Below are positions 30,689 to 39,068 of a DNA stretch of 64,000 nt, one piece after another. The stretch spans positions 62,001-126,000 of the forward strand of contig NZ_JAHQZS010000004.1 of assembly GCF_019061145.1 (NCBI RefSeq), given 5' to 3'. The DNA is from Anianabacter salinae (lineage in GTDB: Bacteria; Pseudomonadota; Alphaproteobacteria; Rhodobacterales; Rhodobacteraceae). Within the stretch, counting starts at the first letter, position 1, and each line of letters starts with the position of its first letter. The translations under genes and the position numbers were made by a program. The notes under the pieces were generated by a model. That model had not been told where the DNA came from, made no database searches, and saw only the letters and a list, made by a program, of their open reading frames with translations.

Positions 30689-31273
30689 TCACGGCGTCAC
30701 ATCCCGCCATGCGCCCGGTTCAAGCCCGGCCAGGTCATGCGGCCCGACCGACCAGCGCACCAGCCGCAGCACCGGCAGATCGACGGCGGCGCACATGCGG
30801 CGGACCTGCCGGTTGCGCCCCTCGGTGATGGTCAGGCGCAGCCATGCGTCGGGCACCGACTTGCGGAACCGCACCGGCGGGTCGCGCGGCCACAACCAGC
30901 CCGGCGCGTCGATCTGCGTCGCCTCGGCGGGGCGGGTCGGGCCGTCGTTCAGCATGACGCCGCGGCGCAGAGCCTCCAGCGCAGCCTCGTCCGGCACGCC
31001 TTCGACCATGGCGAAGTAGGTCTTTGGCGTCTGGCTGCGCGGCGAGGTGATCCGCGCCTGCAATTGCCCGTCGTTGGTCAGCAAAAGCAGCCCTTCGCTG
31101 TCCCGGTCGAGCCGTCCTGCGGGATACAGCCCCGGCATGTCGAAGTGGCGCTTCAGCCCCGGCCAATGGCCGTCATCGGTGAACTGGCTGAGCACATCCA
31201 TCGGCTTGTTGAAGGCGATCAGCCGCGTCGGGCCTGACTTGGCAGCGCGCGGGCGGGGACGCGGACGGCTCAT
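30689..31273 (-). CDS. rluE: Pseudouridine synthase of the RsuA/RluE family
   Basis: 194 residues, the short form without an S4 domain that is typical of RluE, which modifies a U in helix 90 of 23S rRNA. The catalytic Asp lies in AGRLDRDSEGLLLLT; KTYFAMVEGVPDEAAL and TEGRNRQVRRMCAAVDLPVLRLVR complete the family. The Arg/Pro-rich start (MSRPRPRPRAAK) probably contacts RNA. ATG 31273 is chosen over a longer frame to 31411 that crosses a gene gap. The exact target base is inference. Confidence 0.88.
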   Translation of the reverse strand: MSRPRPRPRAAKSGPTRLIAFNKPMDVLSQFTDDGHWPGLKRHFDMPGLYPAGRLDRDSEGLLLLTNDGQLQARITSPRSQTPKTYFAMVEGVPDEAALEALRRGVMLNDGPTRPAEATQIDAPGWLWPRDPPVRFRKSVPDAWLRLTITEGRNRQVRRMCAAVDLPVLRLVRWSVGPHDLAGLEPGAWRDVTP

Positions 31274-31292
31274 GCAAACCTGAACCCTGGCA

Positions 31293-31655
31293 CTAAAGAC
31301 GACATTGAGATCCGTGGTTCGCATCAATCTCCTGCCGCGGAAAGCCAAGGCGAAGATCCTGAAACGACACAACAAATCCTCCGTTAGCCCAGCCCCAATG
31401 ACCGCGCCCAAGCCCTACCGAGTAGGCATCACAGGATCGCCCAAGATACAGGACCTCGATCCCTGTCAACGTGCTGCTGTCGGCCCCACGCTCGAAATAC
31501 CTAGAGACAGGCTCTGTCGACGTTAGAACGGCGCCGTCTTGATTGATGGAATAGGAGTATTGCTGGCCATCAGACGAGGTATATACCGGCCCGGCCCCCA
31601 ATGCAGCGGTGGCGACGAATACTGCCAATAGTGAAACGTAAGAGCCAAACTTCAT
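31293..31655 (-). CDS. Orphan secreted protein in a lower-GC island
   Basis: 120 residues with a signal peptide (MKFGSYVSLLAVFVATAALG, cleavage near 22). The mature protein has VYTSSDGQQYSYSINQDG and a C-terminal Gly/Trp-rich stretch (GLGRGHWGWANGGFVV). Two Cys (in SCDAY and SQCRL) could form a disulfide. I do not recognise it. The ATG at 31655 has AAGGGA upstream. The stretch 31280-31680 has visibly lower GC and more A/T-ending codons than its neighbours, consistent with recent acquisition. Confidence 0.68.
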   Translation of the reverse strand: MKFGSYVSLLAVFVATAALGAGPVYTSSDGQQYSYSINQDGAVLTSTEPVSRYFERGADSSTLTGIEVLYLGRSCDAYSVGLGRGHWGWANGGFVVSFQDLRLGFPRQEIDANHGSQCRL

Positions 31656-31731
31656 CAAATCATCCCTTGTGAATTGGCCGACAGACTAGCCTGCCTTGAC
31701 CGTTTTCCAAAGAGGTCGTCATTCTCCCGGA

Positions 31732-32142
31732 TCAGCGCGGGGGCTGGCCGGGCAGCGCAAGGCGGACGTGCCGGTGCATGCCGAACGCCCCGAGCCAAAA
31801 GGCCGCCCCGACGAACAGCGCCGCGATCAGGAGCCACAGCAAGGACAGGCGTTCATCGAAGGAATCGCTGAACAGCACGACGCCGATGCAGAAGGTCGAC
31901 GCCGGGGCGTACCACCAGCGCACCGTCGCACCATAGCGGGCCAAGACCACCCACAGGACAAACGCGAGGACGGTCAACGGTATGGCGGGCAGAAGCCCGA
32001 AGTACAGCCAGGTCAGGAAGGTCACGACAACGCCAAGCACGGTGCCGTTCCCCGCCCCGGTCGCCAGCGCCGAGATCGTCATGGCAAGGGACCCGGTCAC
32101 CCACGCCGCGATACAGCCCAGAATGATGCGCCCGCCCTGCAT
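31732..32142 (-). CDS. Four-helix membrane protein downstream of polA
   Basis: 136 residues with about four hydrophobic helices (roughly 6-26, 30-52, 62-82 and 95-118) and no catalytic motif. It starts at ATG 32142 inside the polA stop (TGATG) and is therefore translated from the polA transcript. I do not recognise the family. The C-terminal RHVRLALPGQPPR is cytoplasmic by the positive-inside rule. Confidence 0.72.
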   Translation of the reverse strand: MQGGRIILGCIAAWVTGSLAMTISALATGAGNGTVLGVVVTFLTWLYFGLLPAIPLTVLAFVLWVVLARYGATVRWWYAPASTFCIGVVLFSDSFDERLSLLWLLIAALFVGAAFWLGAFGMHRHVRLALPGQPPR

Positions 32143-34949
32143 CAGTGCGCCTCCGCCCATGTGGCGCCCTGCCCGGCGTCGACGTCGAGCGGCACGTCGA
32201 ACTTGACGGCAGGCAGCGACGCGCCCTCCATCACGTCGCGTGCGCGTTCGATCAGATCGTCCACGGCGCTGTCCTCTACCTCGAATATCAATTCGTCATG
32301 CACCTGCAGCAGCATCTTCGCGGGCAGGTCTTCGATCGCGGCGTCCATGCGGATCATCGCGCGGCGGATCACGTCGGCGGCAGTGCCCTGGATCGGCGCG
32401 TTGATCGCGGCGCGCTTGGCGAAACCGGCGGTTGGCCCCTTGGAATTGATCTCGGGCGTATGGATGCGGCGGCCGAAAAGCGTCTGGACGTAACCGTGGT
32501 CCTTGGCGAATTTCACGGTGGCGTCCATGTAGTCCTTGATGCCGGGAAAGCGTTCGAAGTAGCGGTCGATAAAGCCCTGCGCCTCGGCCCGCGGGATGCG
32601 CAGGTTGCGCGCAAGGCCAAAGCCCGAAATGCCGTAGATCACGCCGAAGTTGATCGCCTTGGCCTGACGGCGGATGTCCGGCGTCATCTGGTCCAGCGGC
32701 ACGTCGAACATCTCGGACGCGGTCATGGCGTGAATGTCCTGCCCGTCCGCGAACGCCTGCTTCAGCGCGTCGATCCCCGCGATATGGGCAAGGATGCGCA
32801 ACTCGATCTGCGAATAGTCGAGCGACACCAGCGTCTTGCCCTCGTCCGTCACAAAGGCCTCGCGGATGCGGCGGCCTTCCTCGGACCGGACGGGGATGTT
32901 CTGCAGGTTGGGGTCGGTGGACGCCAGCCGCCCGGTGTTCGCCCCAGCGATGGAATAGCTGGTATGAACGCGCCCCGTATCGGGGTTGATATGGTCCTGC
33001 AGCGCGTCGGTGTAGGTCGATTTCAGCTTGGACAACTGCCGCCAGTCCAGCACTCGGCCTGGCAGGTCATGCTCGGTCGCCAAGTCCTCGAGCACGTCGG
33101 CGGGCGTCGAATAGGCGCCGTTCTTGCCGCGCTTGCCGCCCGGAAGAGACATCTTGTCGAACAGGATCTCACCCAATTGCTTGGGCGAGCCGACGTTGAA
33201 TTTCTCGCCCGCAAGCTGGTGGATTTCCGCTTCCAGCGCGGCCATCTTCTGGGCAAAGGCACCCGACATCCGCGACAGCGTGGCGCGGTCGACCTTGATC
33301 CCCGCCATCTCCATCCGCGCCAGAACCGGCACCAGCGGACGCTCCAGCGTCTCGTAGACCGTTGTCACGCGCCCGATGTGCAACGCGGGCTTGAAGCGCT
33401 CCCACAGCCGCAGGGTGATGTCGGCATCCTCTGCGGCGTATTTCACCGCGTCCTCGACCGGCACCTGGTCAAAGGTCTTCTGCGCCTTGCCGGACCCGAT
33501 CAGCTCCTTGATGGGAATGGGGACGTGGCCAAGATACCGCTCTGACAGCGCGTCCATGCCGTGCCCGTGCAGACCGCCGTGCAGGGCGTAGGACATCAAC
33601 ATGGTGTCGTCGATGGGCGCCACGTTTATGCCGTGGCGGGCGAAGACCTTGGCGTCGAACTTCATGTTCTGGCCGATCTTCAGGATCGCCTCGTCCTCGA
33701 GCACAGGCTTCAGCAGCGCCAGCGCGCGGTCGAGACCGATCTGGCCCTCGACCAGATCACCGTCGCCGAACAGGCCGCCATCGCCGCCTCCACGATGGGC
33801 CAGAGGGACATAGCACGCCTGCCCCGCCTCGACCGACAGCGAGATGCCGACCAGGTTGCAGATCATCTCGTTCAACCCGTCCGTCTCGGTGTCGACGGCG
33901 ACATGGCCCTTGTCCGCGATGCGGTCGATCCAGACCTGAAGCGCCGCCTCGTCCCGGACCCATTCATAATCCTCGGGGCGGAATGGCAGGTCGGGTGGCG
34001 TGTCGGCGGCGCCGCCCGACGGCGCGGCTTCGGTGCTTTCGGCCTCGATCGCGGGCGGCTCGACGCCCAGAACTTCCGCGACGCGCTTGGTGATGGTGCG
34101 GAACTCCATCGCCGTCAGGAACGCAAGCAGCGCCACCGGGTCAGGCTCCCGCACCTCCAGTTCGTCCAGCGTGACGTCATAAGGCATGTCACAGTCCAAC
34201 TGCACCAGCGTCCTTGACAGCCGAATCTGCTCGGCGTTCTCGATCAGCGTCTCGCGGCGCTTGGTCTGCTTGATCTCGCCAGCCCGCTCCAGCAGCGTGT
34301 CCAGATCGCCGAACTCGTTGATCAGAAGCGCAGCGGTCTTGATCCCGATGCCCGGCGCGCCCGGCACGTTGTCGACACTGTCTCCCGCAAGCGCCTGCAC
34401 ATCGACCACCCGGTCCGGGCCGACGCCGAACTTCTCTTCGACCTCTTCCACCCCGATGCGGCGGTTCTTCATGGCGTCGAACATCTCGACCCCGCCGCCG
34501 ACCAGCTGCATCAGGTCCTTGTCGGACGAGATGATCGTCACCCGCCCGCCCGCATCGCGCGCGCGGCACGCCAGCGTGGCGATGATGTCGTCGGCCTCAA
34601 AGCCTTCCTCTTCCAGACAGGCGATGTTGAAGGCGCGCGTCGCCTCGCGCGTCAGCGGGATCTGCGGGCGCAACTCCTCTGGCATCGCCTCGCGGTTGGC
34701 CTTGTAGAGATCGTAGAGATCATTGCGGAACGTATGGCTGCCCTTGTCGAACACCACCGCCACATGCGTGGGCGCGTCGGGGCCGTGATTGTCCTGAACC
34801 ATCTTCCAGATCATGTTGACGAAGCCCGACACCGCCCCCACCGGCATCCCGTCCGATTTGCGCGTCAGCGGCGGCAAGGCGTGGAACGCGCGGAAGATGA
34901 ACGCCGATCCGTCGATCAGGTGAAGGTGGCAGCCTTTGCCGAATGCCAT
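32142..34949 (-). CDS. polA: DNA polymerase I
   Basis: 935 residues with all three activities visible. The N-terminal 5' nuclease runs over about 1-290 (LIDGSAFIFRAFHALPP, VVFDKGSHTFRNDLY, SSDKDLMQLVG). The 3'-5' exonuclease with an intact Asp-Glu motif (VAVDTETDGL) covers about 340-530. The polymerase domain follows (TGRLASTDPNLQNIPVR, SLDYSQIELRILAHI, RRQAKAINFGVIYG, LLQVHDELIFEV). It works in Okazaki fragment processing and repair. ATG 34949 is preferred over one 27 bp upstream. The stop overlaps the downstream membrane gene by one base. Confidence 0.95.
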   Translation of the reverse strand: MAFGKGCHLHLIDGSAFIFRAFHALPPLTRKSDGMPVGAVSGFVNMIWKMVQDNHGPDAPTHVAVVFDKGSHTFRNDLYDLYKANREAMPEELRPQIPLTREATRAFNIACLEEEGFEADDIIATLACRARDAGGRVTIISSDKDLMQLVGGGVEMFDAMKNRRIGVEEVEEKFGVGPDRVVDVQALAGDSVDNVPGAPGIGIKTAALLINEFGDLDTLLERAGEIKQTKRRETLIENAEQIRLSRTLVQLDCDMPYDVTLDELEVREPDPVALLAFLTAMEFRTITKRVAEVLGVEPPAIEAESTEAAPSGGAADTPPDLPFRPEDYEWVRDEAALQVWIDRIADKGHVAVDTETDGLNEMICNLVGISLSVEAGQACYVPLAHRGGGDGGLFGDGDLVEGQIGLDRALALLKPVLEDEAILKIGQNMKFDAKVFARHGINVAPIDDTMLMSYALHGGLHGHGMDALSERYLGHVPIPIKELIGSGKAQKTFDQVPVEDAVKYAAEDADITLRLWERFKPALHIGRVTTVYETLERPLVPVLARMEMAGIKVDRATLSRMSGAFAQKMAALEAEIHQLAGEKFNVGSPKQLGEILFDKMSLPGGKRGKNGAYSTPADVLEDLATEHDLPGRVLDWRQLSKLKSTYTDALQDHINPDTGRVHTSYSIAGANTGRLASTDPNLQNIPVRSEEGRRIREAFVTDEGKTLVSLDYSQIELRILAHIAGIDALKQAFADGQDIHAMTASEMFDVPLDQMTPDIRRQAKAINFGVIYGISGFGLARNLRIPRAEAQGFIDRYFERFPGIKDYMDATVKFAKDHGYVQTLFGRRIHTPEINSKGPTAGFAKRAAINAPIQGTAADVIRRAMIRMDAAIEDLPAKMLLQVHDELIFEVEDSAVDDLIERARDVMEGASLPAVKFDVPLDVDAGQGATWAEAH

Positions 34950-35021
34950 GACGGTGTCCCCCGGGATGCGAGCCACCCGTTCATCGCGCGTGGGGAATGC
35001 GAAGTCCAGCAGAGAGCCGGA

Positions 35022-35480
35022 TCAGCCGCCGAAACTCTCGAAGATCGCCCCGGCATTGTTGATCGCCGTGACCAGCAGGACCACACCGCAGATCAGCAGC
35101 GCCAGCCAGGCCAGGAACTGGAAGGTCAAGGCCGCACCGCCCAGCGCAAGCGCGCCAACACTAAGGCGGCGAGGTTCGTGGCGGGCAAGGGCGATGACGG
35201 CCAGCACGACCGCCACCACTCCGGCCACCGCGACCGCCACGGCGATCCCCGTGTCGATGGTCAGGCTGCGTGTTTCGGCGGCAGGCTGCGCCTCGCCGTC
35301 AAGGCCGCGCAGGGTCGCTGTGATGAAATCCGCCGTGAATTCGCCCAGCGCAGTGCCCAGTTTCGGCTGCGGTGCAAAGGGGCCGGCGTAGACGGCGATC
35401 ATCGCGCCCAGCAGGGCCAGGGCACCGATGACAAGCGCCAGCACCGAAAGCGGGGCGGTGTGGAATGTCGCGCGCTGCAT
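35022..35480 (-). CDS. Multi-span membrane protein, function unknown
   Basis: 152 residues with three or four hydrophobic helices (11-32, 76-98 and 107-142, the last probably two helices). The segment between helices 1 and 2 is periplasmic, with GTALGEFTADFITATLRGL. There are no conserved catalytic residues. It precedes polA on the same strand by about 70 bp and may share its transcript. The family is not recognised. Confidence 0.72.
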   Translation of the reverse strand: MQRATFHTAPLSVLALVIGALALLGAMIAVYAGPFAPQPKLGTALGEFTADFITATLRGLDGEAQPAAETRSLTIDTGIAVAVAVAGVVAVVLAVIALARHEPRRLSVGALALGGAALTFQFLAWLALLICGVVLLVTAINNAGAIFESFGG

Positions 35481-35542
35481 GTCGAAGCCTCCGGTCCGAT
35501 TCGACCGAAAGCTTCATCCAAAAAACCGGCGATAGTTGGGCA

Positions 35543-35561
35543 GCGGCGGTTCGGCCGCCGC
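35543..35561 (-). terminator. Stem-loop downstream of the zinc-finger gene
   Basis: Perfect 7-bp GC stem GCGGCGG/CCGCCGC around TTCGG, 8 bp past the stop of the minus-strand zinc-finger gene. A T6 run follows only about 18 bases later, so termination is possible but not certain. Confidence 0.4.
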
Positions 35562-35568
35562 ACCTCGG

Positions 35569-35796
35569 TCAGCCCTTGTCGGCAAAGTCCTCGTGCACGA
35601 ACCGCTTGTCGCAATAGCCGCACTCGACAAAGCCACGGTCCTTGGGGATCGAGAGCCAGACGCGCGGATGGCCAAGGCCCGGCCCGCTGCCGTCGCAACT
35701 CACCCGCCAGGCGGCGACGACTTCGGTTTCCGGCGCGTCGTAGATACCCGTGGGCGCGCCCGCGCCGTCCAGATCCTGCGGCTTTTCAGATGGCAT
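35569..35796 (-). CDS. Small zinc-finger (zf-CHCC, NDUFS6-like) protein
   Basis: 75 residues. Zinc ligands C34, H43, C59 and C62 sit in [13 protein letters not shown] and [11 protein letters not shown], the zf-CHCC signature. This is related to the NDUFS6/13-kDa accessory subunit of complex I, so association with NADH dehydrogenase is a reasonable but untested inference for the bacterial protein. ATG 35796 is chosen to match the short family size. It is divergent from the ABC ATPase. Confidence 0.86.
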   Translation of the reverse strand: MPSEKPQDLDGAGAPTGIYDAPETEVVAAWRVSCDGSGPGLGHPRVWLSIPKDRGFVECGYCDKRFVHEDFADKG

Positions 35797-35890
35797 GGAG
35801 GAAGGTCCCGTTCTTGCCGCGGGGCAGCGCCCGCCATATGTCGCCTGCCATGATAGCGATGACAGCAGCACGGACAAGGGGCGCAGCGCG

Positions 35891-36835
35891 ATGACACCGG
35901 CCACACAGGCGATCGAAATCGAGGGATTGCGCAAGACCTACGCCGGCGGCAAGGGACAGGCCCCCAAGGAGGCGTTGAGGGGCATCGACCTGGCGATTCC
36001 GCAGGGGTCGATCTTCGGCCTTCTGGGCCCCAACGGCGCGGGCAAGTCGACGCTCATCAACATCCTCGCCGGGCTGGTGGTCAAGACCGCCGGGCGCGTG
36101 CGCATCTGGGGCTTCGACCAAGACGTGAACCCGCGCCAGTCCCGCGCCTCCATCGGCGTGATGCCGCAAGAGCTGAACATGGACCCGTTCTTCACGCCGC
36201 GCGCCGCGCTGAACGTGCAGGCCGGGCTTTACGGCGTGCCGAAGGCGCAGCGCCGCACCGACGAGGTGCTTGAGATGATCGGCCTCACCGACAAGGCCGA
36301 CGCCTATGCGCGCTCGCTGTCGGGCGGGATGCGCCGCCGCTTGCTGCTTGGCAAGGCGCTGGTGCACACGCCGCATATCCTGGTGCTGGACGAGCCGACG
36401 GCGGGCGTCGACATCGAATTGCGCCAGATGCTCTGGCGCAACGTGCGGCAGCTGAACGAGCAGGGCATGACGATCATCCTGACCACCCACTATCTCGAGG
36501 AAGCGCAGGAGATGTGCGACGAGGTCGCCATCATCAACAACGGCGAGGTGATCGCCCGCGACCGCACCGAGACGCTGGTCGGCCGGATGGATGCCAAGAC
36601 GCTGGTGATCCGCCCCGAAACCGCACCCGGCCCGCTGACCCTGCCCGATGGCGTGGACCAGAGCCGCGCCGCCGACGGCACGCTGCACCTGACCTACAGG
36701 CGCAGCAAGATCAGCGCCGACGCGATCCTTGCCGCGCTGCACACCGCCGGGGTGACGATCCTCGATGTCTCGACGCGCGAGGCGGACCTCGAAGACGTGT
36801 TCCTCGACCTCACCCGTGCGGCGAACGCGGCCTGA
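35891..36835 (+). CDS. ABC transporter ATP-binding protein (DrrA/YadG type), no adjacent permease
   Basis: 314 residues. Walker A is GPNGAGKS (46-53), the signature LSGGM (143-147), Walker B LVLDE (D167, E168), and [14 protein letters not shown] is typical of ABC-2 exporter ATPases. A C-terminal extension after about 240 follows, ending [12 protein letters not shown] as in DrrA-like proteins. ATG 35891 starts the family-like sequence; the longer frame to 35750 overlaps the divergent zinc-finger gene. These ATPases need an ABC-2 membrane partner, and none lies on either side here. Confidence 0.87.
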   Translation: MTPATQAIEIEGLRKTYAGGKGQAPKEALRGIDLAIPQGSIFGLLGPNGAGKSTLINILAGLVVKTAGRVRIWGFDQDVNPRQSRASIGVMPQELNMDPFFTPRAALNVQAGLYGVPKAQRRTDEVLEMIGLTDKADAYARSLSGGMRRRLLLGKALVHTPHILVLDEPTAGVDIELRQMLWRNVRQLNEQGMTIILTTHYLEEAQEMCDEVAIINNGEVIARDRTETLVGRMDAKTLVIRPETAPGPLTLPDGVDQSRAADGTLHLTYRRSKISADAILAALHTAGVTILDVSTREADLEDVFLDLTRAANAA

Positions 36836-36950
36836 GGTTCTTCTTGGCGTAAATACTCAACTTGCGCCGAGGACGGCGGCGCAAGGCCCGAGGGCGCCGC
36901 GCGGGGGCCACCGGCGACGGCGCGCCTTGCGCTTCAGCGCCTCATCGGGA

Positions 36951-37331
36951 TCACTGCTTTTGCAGCATCCGGCCCAAGGGACGGCCCGAGACGACGTGGA
37001 CATGAAGGTGCGGCACTTCCTGCACCCCCGCCTCGCCCGAATTGGCCAGCAGGCGATAGCCCATGCCGCCCTCGCCCGGCTCGACGCCAAGCTCCTTGCA
37101 GACCGCTGCGATCGCGCGGGTGAAATCGACGATCTCGGCCTCTGATGCCGCCTGCGCGAAATGGTCGAAATTCACATAGGCGCCCTTCGGGATCACCAGC
37201 ACATGCTCGGGCGCCTGCGGGGCGATGTCGTGGAAGGCAAGGGTATGCTCGGTGTCCAGCACGGTCTTGTTCGGGATCTCGCCGCGCAGGATTTTCGCAA
37301 AGATGTTCTGGTCGTCATAGGCGTAGGCCAT
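36951..37331 (-). CDS. HIT family (HINT-like) nucleotide hydrolase
   Basis: 126 residues. The histidine triad is H108, H110 and H112 in VPHLHVHVV; the N-terminus NIFAKILRGEIP and DIAPQAPEHVLVIPK are typical of HINT purine phosphoramidases that hydrolyse AMP-lysine or AMP-NH2 type substrates. It is cytosolic. ATG 37331 is used because the longer frame reads through the glycosyltransferase gene in a shadow frame. It lies 8 bp after the glycosyltransferase on the same strand, so it is likely co-transcribed. Confidence 0.9.
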   Translation of the reverse strand: MAYAYDDQNIFAKILRGEIPNKTVLDTEHTLAFHDIAPQAPEHVLVIPKGAYVNFDHFAQAASEAEIVDFTRAIAAVCKELGVEPGEGGMGYRLLANSGEAGVQEVPHLHVHVVSGRPLGRMLQKQ

Positions 37332-37339
37332 CGGGGTCC

Positions 37340-38917
37340 TCAGTCTGAATAAAGGTGTTCGGTGCCGACGATGTCCTGCGCGCGTTCCTTCGATATGTCC
37401 AGAAACCGCGCCAGTTCGGCGGCGTTGTCGTCGGGCGTGTTCCATTCGCGAATGCGGTGCACGTTGTCGAAGCCCGCGTCCCTGATCTGGTCGGATTCGT
37501 AGACCACGTCGCCCCGAATCGTCGGCAGCAGGCGGTCGATGGTTTCCTTTGGCGTCTGCTCTCCCGCCAGCCCGACCCGCTTGGCGTGCCCGATCAGGTA
37601 GTCGTCGGTAAAGCTGCACTGCACTTCAAGCATCTTGGTCTGGCTGCGGTCCGAATAGAAGTCGCGCATCAGGTCCACGTTGCCGGGGTCGATGCAGATA
37701 ATCATGCGGTCGGTCTCGTAGTAATCGAACAGCATCCGGATCAGCGCCCGGCGGTGCCGGTGCCGCTTGCCCAGCGATGCTTGCAACCCGCCAAGATCGG
37801 GCAATTGGGTGTCGTCCTCGTTGAACAGGTAGTCGATGGCAGGGATGTTGGTCACCTGTCGCACCCGGTCCAGCAGCCGCTTGGCGACGTGCCATTTCTT
37901 GCAGGTCACGATCATCAACTCGCGCTCCCGGCCAAGCGACGATTCGCTTTCCCAGAACCGGGGGGCAAAGCGGCGCCCGATCCGGCCACGCTGCGAGAGA
38001 TACTTGAACAGGCTGCGGCCCTCGTTCGAGATCGAGAATTCGACACCTTCGGCCGAATACAGATCGCCCAGCCTGCGCTTGAGCTCGCGCGCCCCAACCG
38101 AAATCTTGCGGGCGAACAGGAAGTCCTGGCTGATCAGCAGGTCGTAGTGATCGTTGTAGAACGTCACCGGCATTCCGTAATCGGTGAACATCAGGAAGGT
38201 CAGCGTGCGCGTACGGATCTGGTCGGCAGGGACAAGATGCGGCACCAGCGTCTGAAAGAACGTCTCGTCCGGGATCCACGTCGTCGAGAAGAAACGGACC
38301 ACATCCTTGCGATCGCGCAGGAAATCCAGAATCCACTCGATCGTGCGACGGCGCAGACACCACCACTGCGAGCCGATCATCACCTGCAGATCGCCCGGCA
38401 CCTTCCGCGACAGTCCAAGGCGGCGCTGCGCCTCGAGGCTCTTGTAGAACAGCCACTTTTTCTTGCGCTCGTTCAGGTAGTGCCGGTAGATCAGCCGCTC
38501 TTCCTTCATCCCGGTCTTGATCCAGTCGGAATGGAAGAAATCGAACGCCTCGATATAGTCGGCATCCTCGGCGTCGAGGAAGGCGTGGGCATACTCGGCC
38601 GACTTGATCGACATGCAATCGCCCGACAGCATGTAGAAGTGCGTTGCGCGCGGGAACGCCTCTACCGCCGCCTTCACCGCTTCAAGCGTGGCTGCGACCA
38701 GCGACCATTCCCCCCAGCCGCACTTCATCCGCTTGCGGGCGAAGGTCACGCTGTCGTTGCCCTGCAGTTCAGAGACGATCTGCTCGAAATGTTCGGGCTT
38801 GGAGCGGGCGTCGAAGTGGATCGAGATGTAGTCACCTTTCGCCGTCAGCCGCCGCGCCTGGCTGACGATGGCTTCTGGATCCTTGTGACACAGGAGAATG
38901 AATGCGATTTTAGCCAT
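37340..38917 (-). CDS. Branching N-acetylglucosaminyltransferase-like (GT14) protein with DUF5928-like C-terminus
   Basis: 525 residues with no membrane segment. The N-terminal half is a core-2/I-branching (GT14) fold: IAFILLCHKDPEAIVSQARRL, the FHMLSGDCMSIKS-like segment (HFYMLSGDCMSIKS, near 95), GSQWWCLRRRTIEWIL and WIPDETFFQTL. The C-terminal 200 residues match the DUF5928 type common in Rhodobacterales, starting after LGRERELMIVTCKKWHVAKRLLD and including ICIDPGNVDLM. The presumed role is sugar transfer onto a surface glycan. A sulfotransferase is encoded divergently 151 bp away, so the two may build a sulfated polysaccharide. Confidence 0.85.
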   Translation of the reverse strand: MAKIAFILLCHKDPEAIVSQARRLTAKGDYISIHFDARSKPEHFEQIVSELQGNDSVTFARKRMKCGWGEWSLVAATLEAVKAAVEAFPRATHFYMLSGDCMSIKSAEYAHAFLDAEDADYIEAFDFFHSDWIKTGMKEERLIYRHYLNERKKKWLFYKSLEAQRRLGLSRKVPGDLQVMIGSQWWCLRRRTIEWILDFLRDRKDVVRFFSTTWIPDETFFQTLVPHLVPADQIRTRTLTFLMFTDYGMPVTFYNDHYDLLISQDFLFARKISVGARELKRRLGDLYSAEGVEFSISNEGRSLFKYLSQRGRIGRRFAPRFWESESSLGRERELMIVTCKKWHVAKRLLDRVRQVTNIPAIDYLFNEDDTQLPDLGGLQASLGKRHRHRRALIRMLFDYYETDRMIICIDPGNVDLMRDFYSDRSQTKMLEVQCSFTDDYLIGHAKRVGLAGEQTPKETIDRLLPTIRGDVVYESDQIRDAGFDNVHRIREWNTPDDNAAELARFLDISKERAQDIVGTEHLYSD

Positions 38918-39068
38918 TCAGGAAACAGTCGGGGGTGTTATTGCTCGATCTTCTGCGTTGATAGCGTGAACGCACGTTGAAGAGACAGGTTTTCTTTGCT
39001 CTTTTAGCGACAAATAATGTCAGATACGGCTACGAAGCCGTGCACCACTGCGGAGGCGACGGGCCAAG
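38918..39068. promoter_or_regulatory. AT-richer divergent promoter region
   Basis: 151 bp shared by the glycosyltransferase (minus) and sulfotransferase (plus) genes, clearly richer in A/T than its surroundings (38940-39025). A stem-loop ACGGCT-ACGA-AGCCGT lies at 39026-39041. I could not assign a specific -35/-10 pair with confidence. Confidence 0.4.

Noticed and set aside
36836-36950. Third copy of the REP-like element after the ABC ATPase
   Set aside because: Only a short AAATACTC stretch resembles the other copies; the hairpin and GGACCAAAGATG tail are missing.
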